Assembly: GCF_900476395.1 (NCBI RefSeq)
Contig: NZ_UIHB01000005.1
Coordinates: forward strand, 310,001 to 374,000
DNA from: Xanthomonas euroxanthea
GTDB lineage: Bacteria > Pseudomonadota > Gammaproteobacteria > Xanthomonadales > Xanthomonadaceae
Length of the DNA stretch: 64,000 bases
Direction of reading: 5' to 3'
The notes beneath the pieces are model-generated. The model saw only the letters and a list, made by a program, of their open reading frames with translations, searched no databases and was not told the DNA's origin. The translations under genes and the position numbers were made by a program. Shown piece by piece: positions 27,362-35,708 of the stretch (position 1 is its first letter; each line of letters opens with the position of its first letter).

Positions 27362-29374
27362 ATGCCCACCATTCGTCCGCTTGCCCTCGCTCTTGGCTTC
27401 AGCCTGATCACGCTGCTATCCGCCCCCGACGCCGACGCCGCTCGCAAGAAGAAGGCTGCCCCCAAGGCCCCGGCCGTCTCGGCGGCCTGCACCAACTTCT
27501 ACGATTACGCCAACGCCGGCTGGCTGAAGGCCAACCCGATGCCGCAGGCGGGTGCCGTCACCGCACTGGGCCAGTTGTCCGAGCGCGCGCTGCAGCAGCA
27601 ACGCGACTTGCTGGATGCGTCGATGAAGGCACCGCAGGGCAACGTGCAGAAACTGCTCGGCGACTTCTGGGCCAGCGGCCTGGACGAAGCATCCGTCGAA
27701 AAGGACGGCTCCAATCCGATCGCTCCGTTGCTGTCGCGCATCGATGCGATCAAGAAGGCCAAGGATGTGCCCGCTTCCATCGCCGCGCTGCACCAGGTCG
27801 GCATCCCGGTCGGCTTCAACTTCGGCCCGGACGTGGACCTGAAGGCGCTCGACCGCCACATCGGCTACTTCATGCAGGGCGGCATGGGCCTGCCCGACCC
27901 GGCCTTCTACACCCGTACCGATGCCGACACCCAGGCGCTGATGGGCCGCTACCGCGCCTACGTCAAGCAGATCCTGGCGCTCACCGGCACCGCCGCCGAC
28001 AAGCTCGACGCCGATGCCGCCTCGGTGCTGCAGATCGAGACCGCGCTGGCACGCAGCGCGCAGTCGGTGCAGGGCATCAACAACCCGTTCAACAACTACG
28101 CCCCGATCGCCACCAAGGAGCTGACCAAGCAGTACAAGAACCTGCGCCTGGCCGACTTCCTGGAAGCGCAGGGCGTCAAGGACGACCTGGTGTCGATGGC
28201 CGACCCGGCCATGTTCAAGCAGCTCGACAGCATGATCGTCAGCATCAAGCCGGAACAGTGGAAGGCCTATCTGCGCTGGCGCGTGGGCGATGCGATGGCG
28301 CCGTACCTGTCCAAGAGCTTCCACGATGCCGAGTACCAGTTCCGCGGCCGTCTGCTGCGTGGCGATGCCCTGCCGCCGCAGCGCTGGCAGCAGGTGCTGG
28401 ACGCGATCAACATCGCCGCCGGCCCGATGCTCGGCCGCGAATACGTGGCGCGCTATCTGAGCAGCGACACGCGCCGCCAGGCCGAAGCCATCGCCGACCA
28501 GATGCGCGACGCACAGCTGGCCGCGCTGGAGCGCACCGGCTGGGGCAACGGTGAGGTAGTGGCCGAAGCCAAGGCCAAGCTGTCGGCGATGAAGATCGAA
28601 GTCGGCGCGCCGCGTCGCGATCTGGATTACACCGTGCAGCCGATGGGCCGCGGCAGCTTCGGCGGCAACATGCTGATCGCCTCGACCTGGCGCCACCGCG
28701 AGGAGATGAAGCGCATCGGCAAGGGCAACGCCGACCGTCGTTGGGACGTGCTGCCGCAGCAGCCGGCAGTGGCCTACGACATCGCGCAGAACCGCCTGAT
28801 CATCACTGCCGCCGTGCTGCAGCCGCCGGTGCTCACCGCCGGCAGCACGCCGGCCGCGCAGTACGGCGCCTACGGCGCGCTGGTCGCCCACGAAATCACC
28901 CGTGCCATTGACGCCAAGGGTTCGCTGGTGGATGCCAAGGGCGAATTGCGCAGCTGGTGGACGCCGGCCGAAAAGACCAGCTGGACCCTGCTGACCGGCA
29001 AGGTGGCCGAGCAGTTTGGCGCCTACCCGTATCCGGGTGTGCCCAACGTCAAGGTCAACGGCGCGCAGACCGCCGAAGAAAACCTGGCGGATCTGGCCGG
29101 TATCGAACTGGCCTGGCAGGCCTTCAGCAAGGCACAGCCCGCCGCCACCGAGGCCGACAAGCAGGCCTTCTTCACCGCCTGGGCCGGCTTGTGGGCCCAG
29201 CAGCTGTCGCCAAACGAAGCGGTGCAGCGCGCCAGCGCCGACATCCGTGCACCGGGCCAGTGGCGCACCAACGGCCCGCTGTCCAACCTGCCCGAGTTCG
29301 GTGCGGCGTTCAGCTGCAAGGCCGGCCAGCCGATGCAGCGCGTGGATGCCGAGCAGTTGAAGATCTGGCGCTGA
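27362..29374 (+). CDS. M13-like protein, copy 3, probable inactive peptidase
   Basis: A 670-residue M13 homologue with an ordinary signal peptide (LLSAPDADA-A) and no lipobox, so it should be soluble in the periplasm or secreted, unlike copies 1 and 2. The zinc motif reads HEITR: His510 and Glu511 are kept, but the second His ligand is Arg514. The NAYY substrate motif is replaced by VAYD, while the third-ligand motif ENLADLAG (Glu573, Asp577) is kept. Family features such as FNFGPDVDLKA, GGMGLPDPAFY and the CKAGQPM...IWR tail are intact and the frame is undamaged, so the gene is maintained. Loss of peptidase activity is inferred, not shown. Confidence 0.92.
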   Translation: MPTIRPLALALGFSLITLLSAPDADAARKKKAAPKAPAVSAACTNFYDYANAGWLKANPMPQAGAVTALGQLSERALQQQRDLLDASMKAPQGNVQKLLGDFWASGLDEASVEKDGSNPIAPLLSRIDAIKKAKDVPASIAALHQVGIPVGFNFGPDVDLKALDRHIGYFMQGGMGLPDPAFYTRTDADTQALMGRYRAYVKQILALTGTAADKLDADAASVLQIETALARSAQSVQGINNPFNNYAPIATKELTKQYKNLRLADFLEAQGVKDDLVSMADPAMFKQLDSMIVSIKPEQWKAYLRWRVGDAMAPYLSKSFHDAEYQFRGRLLRGDALPPQRWQQVLDAINIAAGPMLGREYVARYLSSDTRRQAEAIADQMRDAQLAALERTGWGNGEVVAEAKAKLSAMKIEVGAPRRDLDYTVQPMGRGSFGGNMLIASTWRHREEMKRIGKGNADRRWDVLPQQPAVAYDIAQNRLIITAAVLQPPVLTAGSTPAAQYGAYGALVAHEITRAIDAKGSLVDAKGELRSWWTPAEKTSWTLLTGKVAEQFGAYPYPGVPNVKVNGAQTAEENLADLAGIELAWQAFSKAQPAATEADKQAFFTAWAGLWAQQLSPNEAVQRASADIRAPGQWRTNGPLSNLPEFGAAFSCKAGQPMQRVDAEQLKIWR

Positions 29375-29423
29375 TTCAGGCGCCAGGACGTCACTGGCCA
29401 TCAACGCACGGTGGCAGGCAATG

Positions 29424-29454
29424 AAAAAGAGCGCGGAATCCGCGCTCTTTTTTT
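29424..29454 (+). terminator. Rho-independent terminator of M13 copy 3
   Basis: AAAAAGAGCGCGG and CCGCGCTCTTTTTTT around a short AAT loop; the A-rich left side and T-rich right side could end transcription from either direction. Confidence 0.92.
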
Positions 29455-29501
29455 GTCTCCGGCGTTTATCGATCTGCCTACCAGCCTGAAACACCCTGGT
29501 C

Positions 29502-29569
29502 GTAGGAGCGGACCTGGCCGCGACAAGGCTTTACCGGTAAACCGCCGTCGCGGCCAGGTCCGCTCCTAC
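29502..29569. repeat. REP palindrome between M13 copy 3 and rhomboid gene
   Basis: A perfect 23-base inverted repeat (29502-29524 and 29547-29569) starting GTAGGAGCGGACCTGGCC, loop 22 bases. The right arm is identical to the right arms of the two doublets at 1412-1434 and 1758-1780. It lies between convergent genes. Confidence 0.9.
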
Positions 29570-29589
29570 GAGGCGATGCGCTGTCGGCC

Positions 29590-30288
29590 TCAGCGCACCA
29601 CGCGCAGCGGCGGCTTGCGCCCCTTGCCACCGCCCTTCCTGCCGCCGCTGCCGCCAAACGGCGACTGCCCGCGCCAGTAACGGATCATCAGCCAGCCGAA
29701 CAGCATGCCGCCCAGATGCGCGAAGTGGGCCACGCCCGGCTGCCAGCCGGTTGCGCCCAGGAACAGCTCGATCGCACCGAACACGATCACGAAGGTGCGC
29801 GCCTTCATCGGGATCGGCGGAAACAGCAACATCACCCGCTGATTCGGAAACAGCATGCCGTAGGCCAGCAACAGGCCGAACACACCGCCCGACGCACCTA
29901 CCACCGGCGCCCCGCTCTGGGTGAACCAGGCCATCAGCAACTGGCACACGCCGGCACCGGCCACGCACACCAGGTAGTAGGTCAGAAAGCGCTTCTGGCC
30001 CCAGGTCTGCTCCAGTGCCGCACCGAACATGAAAAGTGCCAGCATGTTGAAGAACAGATGGTTGAAGCCGCCATGCAGGAACGCATAGGTCAGCAACTGC
30101 CACGGCATGAAGCTGGCGCCGGGCGAGAACGCATCGAAGCCGTTGGAGATCGGCCACAGCATCAGCGACGACAGCACCGCATCTGAGGGCAGCACGCCGG
30201 CGCCCAGGTCGCCCAGTGCCCATTGCAGCAGGAACAAGCCAATATTGGCGATCAACAACGCTTTGGTGACGGGCGGCAGTTGGGGCAT
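29590..30288 (-). CDS. Rhomboid-family intramembrane serine protease
   Basis: A 232-residue, six-helix rhomboid without extra domains. It shows FLHGGFNHLFFNM (71-82), catalytic Ser133 in GASGG and the catalytic His191 in HFAHLGGMLFG, so an active protease is predicted. The C-terminus is short, glycine- and lysine-rich (GGSGGRKGGGKGRKPP). Start ATG 30288 has AAGGA seven bases upstream and fits the family N-terminus; upstream in-frame ATGs at 30315-30318 are possible. It is the compact form, contrasting with the 488-residue rhomboid at 8555-10021. Its substrate is unknown. Confidence 0.9.
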   Translation of the reverse strand: MPQLPPVTKALLIANIGLFLLQWALGDLGAGVLPSDAVLSSLMLWPISNGFDAFSPGASFMPWQLLTYAFLHGGFNHLFFNMLALFMFGAALEQTWGQKRFLTYYLVCVAGAGVCQLLMAWFTQSGAPVVGASGGVFGLLLAYGMLFPNQRVMLLFPPIPMKARTFVIVFGAIELFLGATGWQPGVAHFAHLGGMLFGWLMIRYWRGQSPFGGSGGRKGGGKGRKPPLRVVR

Positions 30289-30328
30289 GACGGCATCCTT
30301 CGGAATGCCAACCATCATAACGTCAGGC

Positions 30329-30736
30329 TTATGAAGGTCCCCACACGGCGGCATCCAGCCGCTGCGCGGCACTGGTGCGGCGCACCCGGCCCTGCTCGAC
30401 CGCCACGCCTTCGGCACGCAGCCGCCGACATTGCTCGCGGTAGCCGGACGAACCGTCCGGCAATGCGATCCGGCCATCGCTGCGCAGCACCCGGTGCCAG
30501 GGCAGGTGCGGATCGTCATTGCCGCTGAGCACGCGGGCCACCAGCCGCGCCCGTCCGGGCAGGCCGGCGCGCAGTGCGACCTCGCCATAGCCTGCGACCT
30601 GGCCGGAAGGAATTGCGCGAATCGCGGCGAGGATGCGCAATCGCGCCTGTTCGCTGGAGAGCGCCGCGCCGTGGGAGCCGGCGCGCGCAGGTGGGCCGGC
30701 AGGGGGAAGCGTCACTGGTTTGCGGGGCTTGGACAT
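30329..30736 (-). CDS. Alkyltransferase-like DNA-binding protein (ATL)
   Basis: A 135-residue homologue of the C-terminal domain of O6-alkylguanine-DNA alkyltransferase. The acceptor motif is PWHRV at residues 79-83, with Trp80 in place of the methyl-accepting Cys of PCHR. This is the defining feature of ATL proteins, which bind O6-alkylguanine without repairing it and hand the lesion to nucleotide excision repair. IPSGQVAGYGEVA (helix-turn-helix entry) and ARLVARVLSG are also family-typical. Start ATG 30736. It lies upstream of the rhomboid on the same strand with 40 bases between them. Confidence 0.9.
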   Translation of the reverse strand: MSKPRKPVTLPPAGPPARAGSHGAALSSEQARLRILAAIRAIPSGQVAGYGEVALRAGLPGRARLVARVLSGNDDPHLPWHRVLRSDGRIALPDGSSGYREQCRRLRAEGVAVEQGRVRRTSAAQRLDAAVWGPS

Positions 30737-30828
30737 CGCGCAAGGATGCCAGCGATGAGGCATGACCGGCTGTGGACGGCAGATCGGCAGTTGATTGACG
30801 CGCCGATTGTGCCGGACCCTCACCCCAA

Positions 30829-30851
30829 CCCCTCTCCCGAGGGGAGAGGGG
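30829..30851. repeat. CCCCTCTCCC hairpin repeat
   Basis: CCCCTCTCCC and GGGAGAGGGG enclose a three-base loop, preceded by CCCTCACCCCAA. This is the widely dispersed 'CCCTCACCCCAACCCCTCTCCC' type intergenic palindrome seen in many gammaproteobacterial genomes. It sits in the 306-base spacer (30737-31042) between the ATL start and the gor stop, where I found no gene. Confidence 0.7.
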
Positions 30852-31042
30852 CTTTGATCTGTTCGCTCGCAGGGCCCTGGCCTGCGTCAAGCGCACTTAC
30901 GTCGGGTGCAGAACTAGCGTGCGGTGTTGCGCGGGGCTGCCACACGTTGTGAAACGCAGGGGCCGACGTCAGTACCGGCATCAGGCAAGGGACTGATGCC
31001 CTCTTTGGTCCGGCCACAACAGCCGCATCGATGCACAGTGCA

Positions 31043-32413
31043 TCAGTGCATCAACACAATCTCTTCCGACGAAGTGGGATGGATTGCCACGGTCTCGTCG
31101 AAGTCGCGCTTGGTCGCGCCCATCTTTACGGCCACCGCGAACCCCTGCAGCATTTCGTCAGCGCTTTCGCCCAGCAGGTGCACGCCGACCACGCGCTCTT
31201 CTTCGCCCACGCAGACCAGCTTGAACAGGCTGCGCTGCGGCGCGTCGGCCAGCGCATGCAACATCGGACGGAAGTTGCTGCGGTAGATGCGTACCGCGCT
31301 GCCGTGCCGCGCGCGCGCCTGCTCCTCGGTCAGCCCGACCTGCCCGAGCGGCGGATGCGAGAACACCACGCTCGGCACGCCTTCGTAGTCCATGCGTGCA
31401 TCCGGCTGCTCGCCGAACAGGCGGTCCATCAACTTGCGACCGGCCGCGATCGCTACCGGCGTCAGCCCGACCTTGCCGCCGACATCGCCGATGGCATGGA
31501 TGTTCGGCACGCTGGTGGTCTGCCCTTCGTCCACCACCACCTCGCCCTTGTCGCCCAGGCGCACGCCGACCGCTTCCAGACCCAGCCCCGCTGTGTTGGC
31601 GCGTCGGCCGGTGGCGAAAAACACTTGGTCGAAGACGTCGTTGCCCTGCTCGCTGGGGTGCGCGGGATGGCCGTGCACGCGCAGCTTGCCGTGTGCATCG
31701 CGTTCCAGGCCGGTGGTGGAAAAACCGAAATGCAGGCGCACGCCCAGGTGCCGCAGGTTGTCGGCCAGTTGCAGGGTCAGCTCGGCATCGAAGCGCTCCA
31801 GCAGCCGCTCGCCCTGTACGAACAGATGCACGCGACTGCCCAGCGCCTGCAGCAGGCCGGCGATCTCCACCGCGATATAGCCGCCGCCGACGATCGCCAC
31901 CTGCTCTGGCGCATGACAGAGATTGAAGAAATCGTCGGACACCTCACCGTGCTCGGCACCGTCGATGTCCGGCCGCAGCGGATGCGCACCGGTGGCGATC
32001 ACGATGTGCTCGGCAGTGACGGGCACGCCATCGCCGCCCATGATGGTATGCCGATCCTGCAGCACGCCGCGCTGCGGAATCATCACCACGCCATCTTCGT
32101 TGAGCCGACGCCGATAACTGGCGTGGATGTTGTTGATGTAGCCCTGCCGGTGCGTGACCAGTTCCTGCCAGGCCAATGTCGGTCGCGACACATCGAAACC
32201 CAGCGCCCCGGCCAGCTCGATCTTGCCGGCCAGATCGGCCGCCAGCCACATCGCCTTCTTCGGCACGCAGCCGAGATTGACGCAGGTGCCACCTAATTCG
32301 TTCGGCTCCATCACTGCCACGCGTGCACCGTGCCTGGCCGCGCGAAACGCAGCGGCCAATCCACCGGAGCCGCCGCCCAGGATCACCAAATCGTAATCGT
32401 ATCGGGCACTCAC
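31043..32413 (-). CDS. gor: Glutathione-disulfide reductase
   Basis: A 456-residue FAD flavoprotein that reduces glutathione disulfide with NADPH. The N-terminal FAD motif is VILGGGSGGLA; the redox-active disulfide is Cys44/Cys49 in GGTCVNLGCVPKK; the NADPH fold is VAIVGGGYIAVEIAG; FAD/dimer-region GDVGGK and the C-terminal HPTSSEE with catalytic His and Glu are present. The GTG start at 32413 overlaps the stop of the upstream dehydrogenase gene (GTGA), so the two are coupled. The frame is open far upstream, but that reading is the shadow of the upstream gene. Mycothiol or trypanothione reductase are less likely given the overall match to bacterial Gor. Confidence 0.95.
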   Translation of the reverse strand: MSARYDYDLVILGGGSGGLAAAFRAARHGARVAVMEPNELGGTCVNLGCVPKKAMWLAADLAGKIELAGALGFDVSRPTLAWQELVTHRQGYINNIHASYRRRLNEDGVVMIPQRGVLQDRHTIMGGDGVPVTAEHIVIATGAHPLRPDIDGAEHGEVSDDFFNLCHAPEQVAIVGGGYIAVEIAGLLQALGSRVHLFVQGERLLERFDAELTLQLADNLRHLGVRLHFGFSTTGLERDAHGKLRVHGHPAHPSEQGNDVFDQVFFATGRRANTAGLGLEAVGVRLGDKGEVVVDEGQTTSVPNIHAIGDVGGKVGLTPVAIAAGRKLMDRLFGEQPDARMDYEGVPSVVFSHPPLGQVGLTEEQARARHGSAVRIYRSNFRPMLHALADAPQRSLFKLVCVGEEERVVGVHLLGESADEMLQGFAVAVKMGATKRDFDETVAIHPTSSEEIVLMH

Positions 32414-33660
32414 GCGAATCGCTCCGCCCGGTAAGGATGCGGGTCCAGCGCAGGTGCGCGGCCCGTGATCAGGTCGGCCATCAGTTGTCCGCTTGCAGTG
32501 CTCATGCTGATGCCGAGCATGCCATGCCCGGCTGCGAGCCAGACGTGAGGACGCCCCGGCACCGGCCCCAGCACCGGCACGTCGTCCCAGGTCATCGGCC
32601 GCCATCCATACCAGCGCTCGATCACGGCCGGGCCAGCCGGCGCATGCAGATAATCGGCCGCTGCGCGCTCCAGCGCCGCCAGGCGCGTGGGGTTGAGGCG
32701 GGTATCGCGTCCGGAGAATTCCATCGTGCTGCCGATACGCAGACGATCGCGCCACGGCACCACGAACACCCAACGGTCCTTCAGCACCACCGGGCGGCGC
32801 GGCATCAATGCCGGGGCGGTATAGGTGATCGAATAGCCCTTGCCGGCCTGCACCGGCAAGCGCAACCCCAGCTGCGCCGCCAGCACCGGCGACCACGGGC
32901 CGGTTGCGATCACCACCTCACGCGCCTGCCATCGCCCGCGCTCGGTGTGCACGCACGCGCCGCGTGCGTCCGGCACCACCGCGTCGACGCGGCACTGCGC
33001 CTGGATCACCGCACCGCGCGCACGCAGCACCCTTGCCAGTTCTGCGGTGTAGCGCTCCGGACGCAGATGCGCATCGCCGGGGAAATGGATCGCACCGGCA
33101 ATGCCTGCGCGAAATGCCGGGTCCTGGCGCAGATAGTCGGCGCCCTCGATGATCTCGGCCTGGATGCCCCACTGTGCAAGCACGCCGCACTCGTGGCGAT
33201 ACTGCGCAAAGCGGCGCGCGTCGCCGAACACGTAGTCCAGCCCATCGCTGCGAAATTCGCAGTCCAGTGCATAGCGCTCGACCCAGTCGTCGAAGCGGTG
33301 TCGCGCATCGCCCAGCAACGCCGCGCGCGCCTGCGCGCTGGCCTGCCAGTGACGCGTATTGCAGCGCTGCGCAAACCGCAGCAACCAGCGCCACAGCGCC
33401 GGATCCAGGCGTGGCCGGATATACAGCGGCGCGTCCGGCGTCAGCATCCACTTCAGCGCCTGCGCGATCATGCCCGGCGCTGCCAGCGGCGGCGCATGGC
33501 TCGGCGTGATGGTGCCGCAGTTGCCGTACGAAGTTGCCGCACCCACCGCACCGGCATCGAGCACGTGCACCTGCCGCCCCGCCTCGACCAGGGCCAGCGC
33601 GGTCGCCAGGCCGATGGCGCCGGCCCCGACCACCACCACATCGACAGGCGCGCCGCTCAT
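32410..33660 (-). CDS. FAD-dependent D-amino-acid dehydrogenase family protein (DadA-like)
   Basis: A 416-residue DAO-family flavoprotein. The N-terminal GAGAIGLATALALVEAG is the FAD-binding Rossmann motif, followed by SYGNCGTITPSHAPPLAAPG, which is typical of DadA. The C-terminal GWRPMTWDDVPVLGPVPG and AAGHGMLGISMSTASG segments are family hallmarks. DadA enzymes oxidise D-amino acids to keto acids and pass electrons to the membrane chain. The alanine racemase usually paired with dadA is not seen here. The gene sits between a DUF418 membrane protein (7 bases away) and gor (4-base overlap), a tight three-gene operon. Confidence 0.85.
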   Translation of the reverse strand: MSGAPVDVVVVGAGAIGLATALALVEAGRQVHVLDAGAVGAATSYGNCGTITPSHAPPLAAPGMIAQALKWMLTPDAPLYIRPRLDPALWRWLLRFAQRCNTRHWQASAQARAALLGDARHRFDDWVERYALDCEFRSDGLDYVFGDARRFAQYRHECGVLAQWGIQAEIIEGADYLRQDPAFRAGIAGAIHFPGDAHLRPERYTAELARVLRARGAVIQAQCRVDAVVPDARGACVHTERGRWQAREVVIATGPWSPVLAAQLGLRLPVQAGKGYSITYTAPALMPRRPVVLKDRWVFVVPWRDRLRIGSTMEFSGRDTRLNPTRLAALERAAADYLHAPAGPAVIERWYGWRPMTWDDVPVLGPVPGRPHVWLAAGHGMLGISMSTASGQLMADLITGRAPALDPHPYRAERFA

Positions 33661-33667
33661 GTGCGCA

Positions 33668-34912
33668 CTACCTCACGCGCGCACTGCTGCGACGCATCGG
33701 CGGCACGCGCAGATAGGTCACGCTGCGCCATAGCCATTCCACCGGCCCGAAGCGGAACCAGCGCAGCCACAGCTGGCTCAGCACCACCTGCAGCGCAAAC
33801 AGCACCAGCGCGAACGGCAGTTGCCATACGCGCGGCAGCTGTTCGAAGTAGCCAAGCCCGTAACCGTAGAAGATCCACGTGCACACCAACGACTGCATCA
33901 GGTAGTTGGTCAGCGCCATGCGTCCGGCGGGCGCCAGCCATGCCAGGCGCGGCGCCAGGCGTACCACCCACGCCGCATAGCCCAGGCTCATCAGCGGGCC
34001 GGCAATCAGCGCCAGCGCGAAGGCACCCGACAGGCGCAGATCCAGGCGCGCCGGATCGATCCACGGCTCCAGCGCGTAGCTCACCGCCATCACGCCCAGC
34101 CCGAGCGGCAGCGCACCGTAGCGCAAGCCCCGGAACAGGCGCGGAAAGCGCTCGGGCGCGGCGATTGCACCGCTGCGCACGAACCAGCTGCCCAGCAGGA
34201 ACATGCCGAGCATCGCCGGGCCGTTGATGCTCAGCCCGGTCATTGCCTGCTGCAGGTCATGCCAGCGCTGCAGCGTGGCCTGCGCATAGCTGCCGCCACC
34301 GAAGGCGGCGCGCTGCGCCTGCACGTTGGCTGCCGCCTGTTGCGCTGCGTCGGCCACTGCGGCCTTCCATTCCACTGCAGATGCCGGGTCCAGCTGCGTC
34401 AACGTGCCCGCGACGCCGTACAGCAGCATCAACCCGGGCGCGCAGCAGTAGACCAGCACGGCAAACCACGGCAGCGTCACCGTCGGCACCGCGCGCGTGG
34501 CCAGCAGCAGCAAGGCGAGCAAGGCGTAGGTCACTAGAATATCGCCAGACCACAGCAGCAGCGCATGCGCCAGCCCGATCGCCAGCAGCGCAACGGTGCG
34601 ACGCAGATAGGGGCCGACCAACCCGCGCCCAGCCTGCGCGGCGCGCTGCGCCATCACCGCAAACCCCATGCCGAACAGCAGCGAGAACAGCGTGTAGAAC
34701 TTGCCCTGCACGAACAGGTACACCAGCGCATCGGCAACCCGGTCGGCACCATGCCAATGCGGCTCCACGCCGGTGATCGCCAGATCGAGCGGACCGACGA
34801 AGGCTTCGACATTCATCAGCAGGATGCCCAGCAGCGCGAAACCGCGCAGCACATCCAGCACCACCATGCGCTCGCTGGTTGCAACGGGCAGCAGAAGATC
34901 GCGCGGGCTCAT
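33668..34912 (-). CDS. DUF418-family integral membrane protein
   Basis: A 414-residue polytopic inner-membrane protein with roughly ten hydrophobic helices. The N-terminal VLDVLRGFALLGILLMNVEAF and the C-terminal GRMALTNYLMQSLV..FYGYGLGYF are the two signature stretches of the DUF418/YeiB family. Function is unknown. Start ATG 34912 fits the family N-terminus; the longer frame upstream adds a non-hydrophobic basic segment. It is the first gene of a tight operon with the DadA-like gene (gap 7 bases) and gor (overlap), so a link to amino-acid or thiol metabolism is possible but not shown. Confidence 0.88.
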   Translation of the reverse strand: MSPRDLLLPVATSERMVVLDVLRGFALLGILLMNVEAFVGPLDLAITGVEPHWHGADRVADALVYLFVQGKFYTLFSLLFGMGFAVMAQRAAQAGRGLVGPYLRRTVALLAIGLAHALLLWSGDILVTYALLALLLLATRAVPTVTLPWFAVLVYCCAPGLMLLYGVAGTLTQLDPASAVEWKAAVADAAQQAAANVQAQRAAFGGGSYAQATLQRWHDLQQAMTGLSINGPAMLGMFLLGSWFVRSGAIAAPERFPRLFRGLRYGALPLGLGVMAVSYALEPWIDPARLDLRLSGAFALALIAGPLMSLGYAAWVVRLAPRLAWLAPAGRMALTNYLMQSLVCTWIFYGYGLGYFEQLPRVWQLPFALVLFALQVVLSQLWLRWFRFGPVEWLWRSVTYLRVPPMRRSSARVR

Positions 34913-35119
34913 CGCGGCCCGGACAGCACGCCGCGGCGATCGCGGCGCGCACCATGCAAGCAGCCCGCCGAAATGGCGGGCCGCAGAAACACATCCAGCG
35001 AACGCTGGCCGGGCGAACACGACCGGCGCGGGCGAATCGGCATCACCACGCGGTGCATGCCGATGTTGCCGATTGCCCGCATCGGTCCGCCCGCTTCACA
35101 GACCGTACAACGGCTGTGC

Positions 35120-35599
35120 TCAGTGGTGATGGCCGCCTTCGCCATGCACATGCCCGTGGTCGCGCTCTTCCTGGGTGGCTTCACGCACTTCGATGATCTC
35201 CACGTCGAAGTGCAGGTCCTTGCCCGCCATCGGGTGATTGAGATCGACGTCGACCACGCTCATGCCGACCTTCTGCACCGTCACCGCGCGCGGGCCGAAG
35301 TTGGTCTGCAGCACCACCTGGGTGCCCGGTACCAGCTTGGTGGCGCCGAAGTGCTTCTTGGGCACGCGCTGGCTCAGGCCTTCGCGGTATTCGCCATAGG
35401 CTTCGGTGGCCTTGACGTCCACGCCGAAGCTCTCGCCGGCCTCCTTGTCCATCATGGCCGCTTCCAGGCCCGGAATGATGTTGCCGTGGCCGATCATGAT
35501 CGCCAACGGGTCACGCTCCTTGGAGCTCTCGATCGGCTCCTGGCCGAGCTCGGAAACGGTGTAGTGGAAGCGGACGACGCTGTCTTTTTCGATCTTCAT
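35120..35599 (-). CDS. slyD: FKBP-type peptidyl-prolyl isomerase SlyD
   Basis: A 159-residue prolyl isomerase with chaperone activity. The FKBP core and the inserted flap are visible (VRFHYTVSELG, HGNIIPGLEAAMMDKEAGES, YGEYREGLSQRVPKKHFG, and MAGKDLHFDVEIIEV). The C-terminal HGHVHGEGGHHH is the metal-binding tail that binds nickel in E. coli SlyD, where it supports hydrogenase maturation. No hydrogenase genes are nearby, so here it may act as a general folding factor. The ATG at 35599 was chosen to match the family start (MKIEKDSVV). Confidence 0.93.
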   Translation of the reverse strand: MKIEKDSVVRFHYTVSELGQEPIESSKERDPLAIMIGHGNIIPGLEAAMMDKEAGESFGVDVKATEAYGEYREGLSQRVPKKHFGATKLVPGTQVVLQTNFGPRAVTVQKVGMSVVDVDLNHPMAGKDLHFDVEIIEVREATQEERDHGHVHGEGGHHH

Positions 35600-35708
35600 G
35601 CCTGGCTCTGGATAGGCTGCCCGGTGGCAGACGGTGGAGGACGGCTTGTCGGCCGCCGGGTGCGCCGCCATCATGGCGACCTTTCGAACCGCCCATTATC
35701 CCGGCTCC

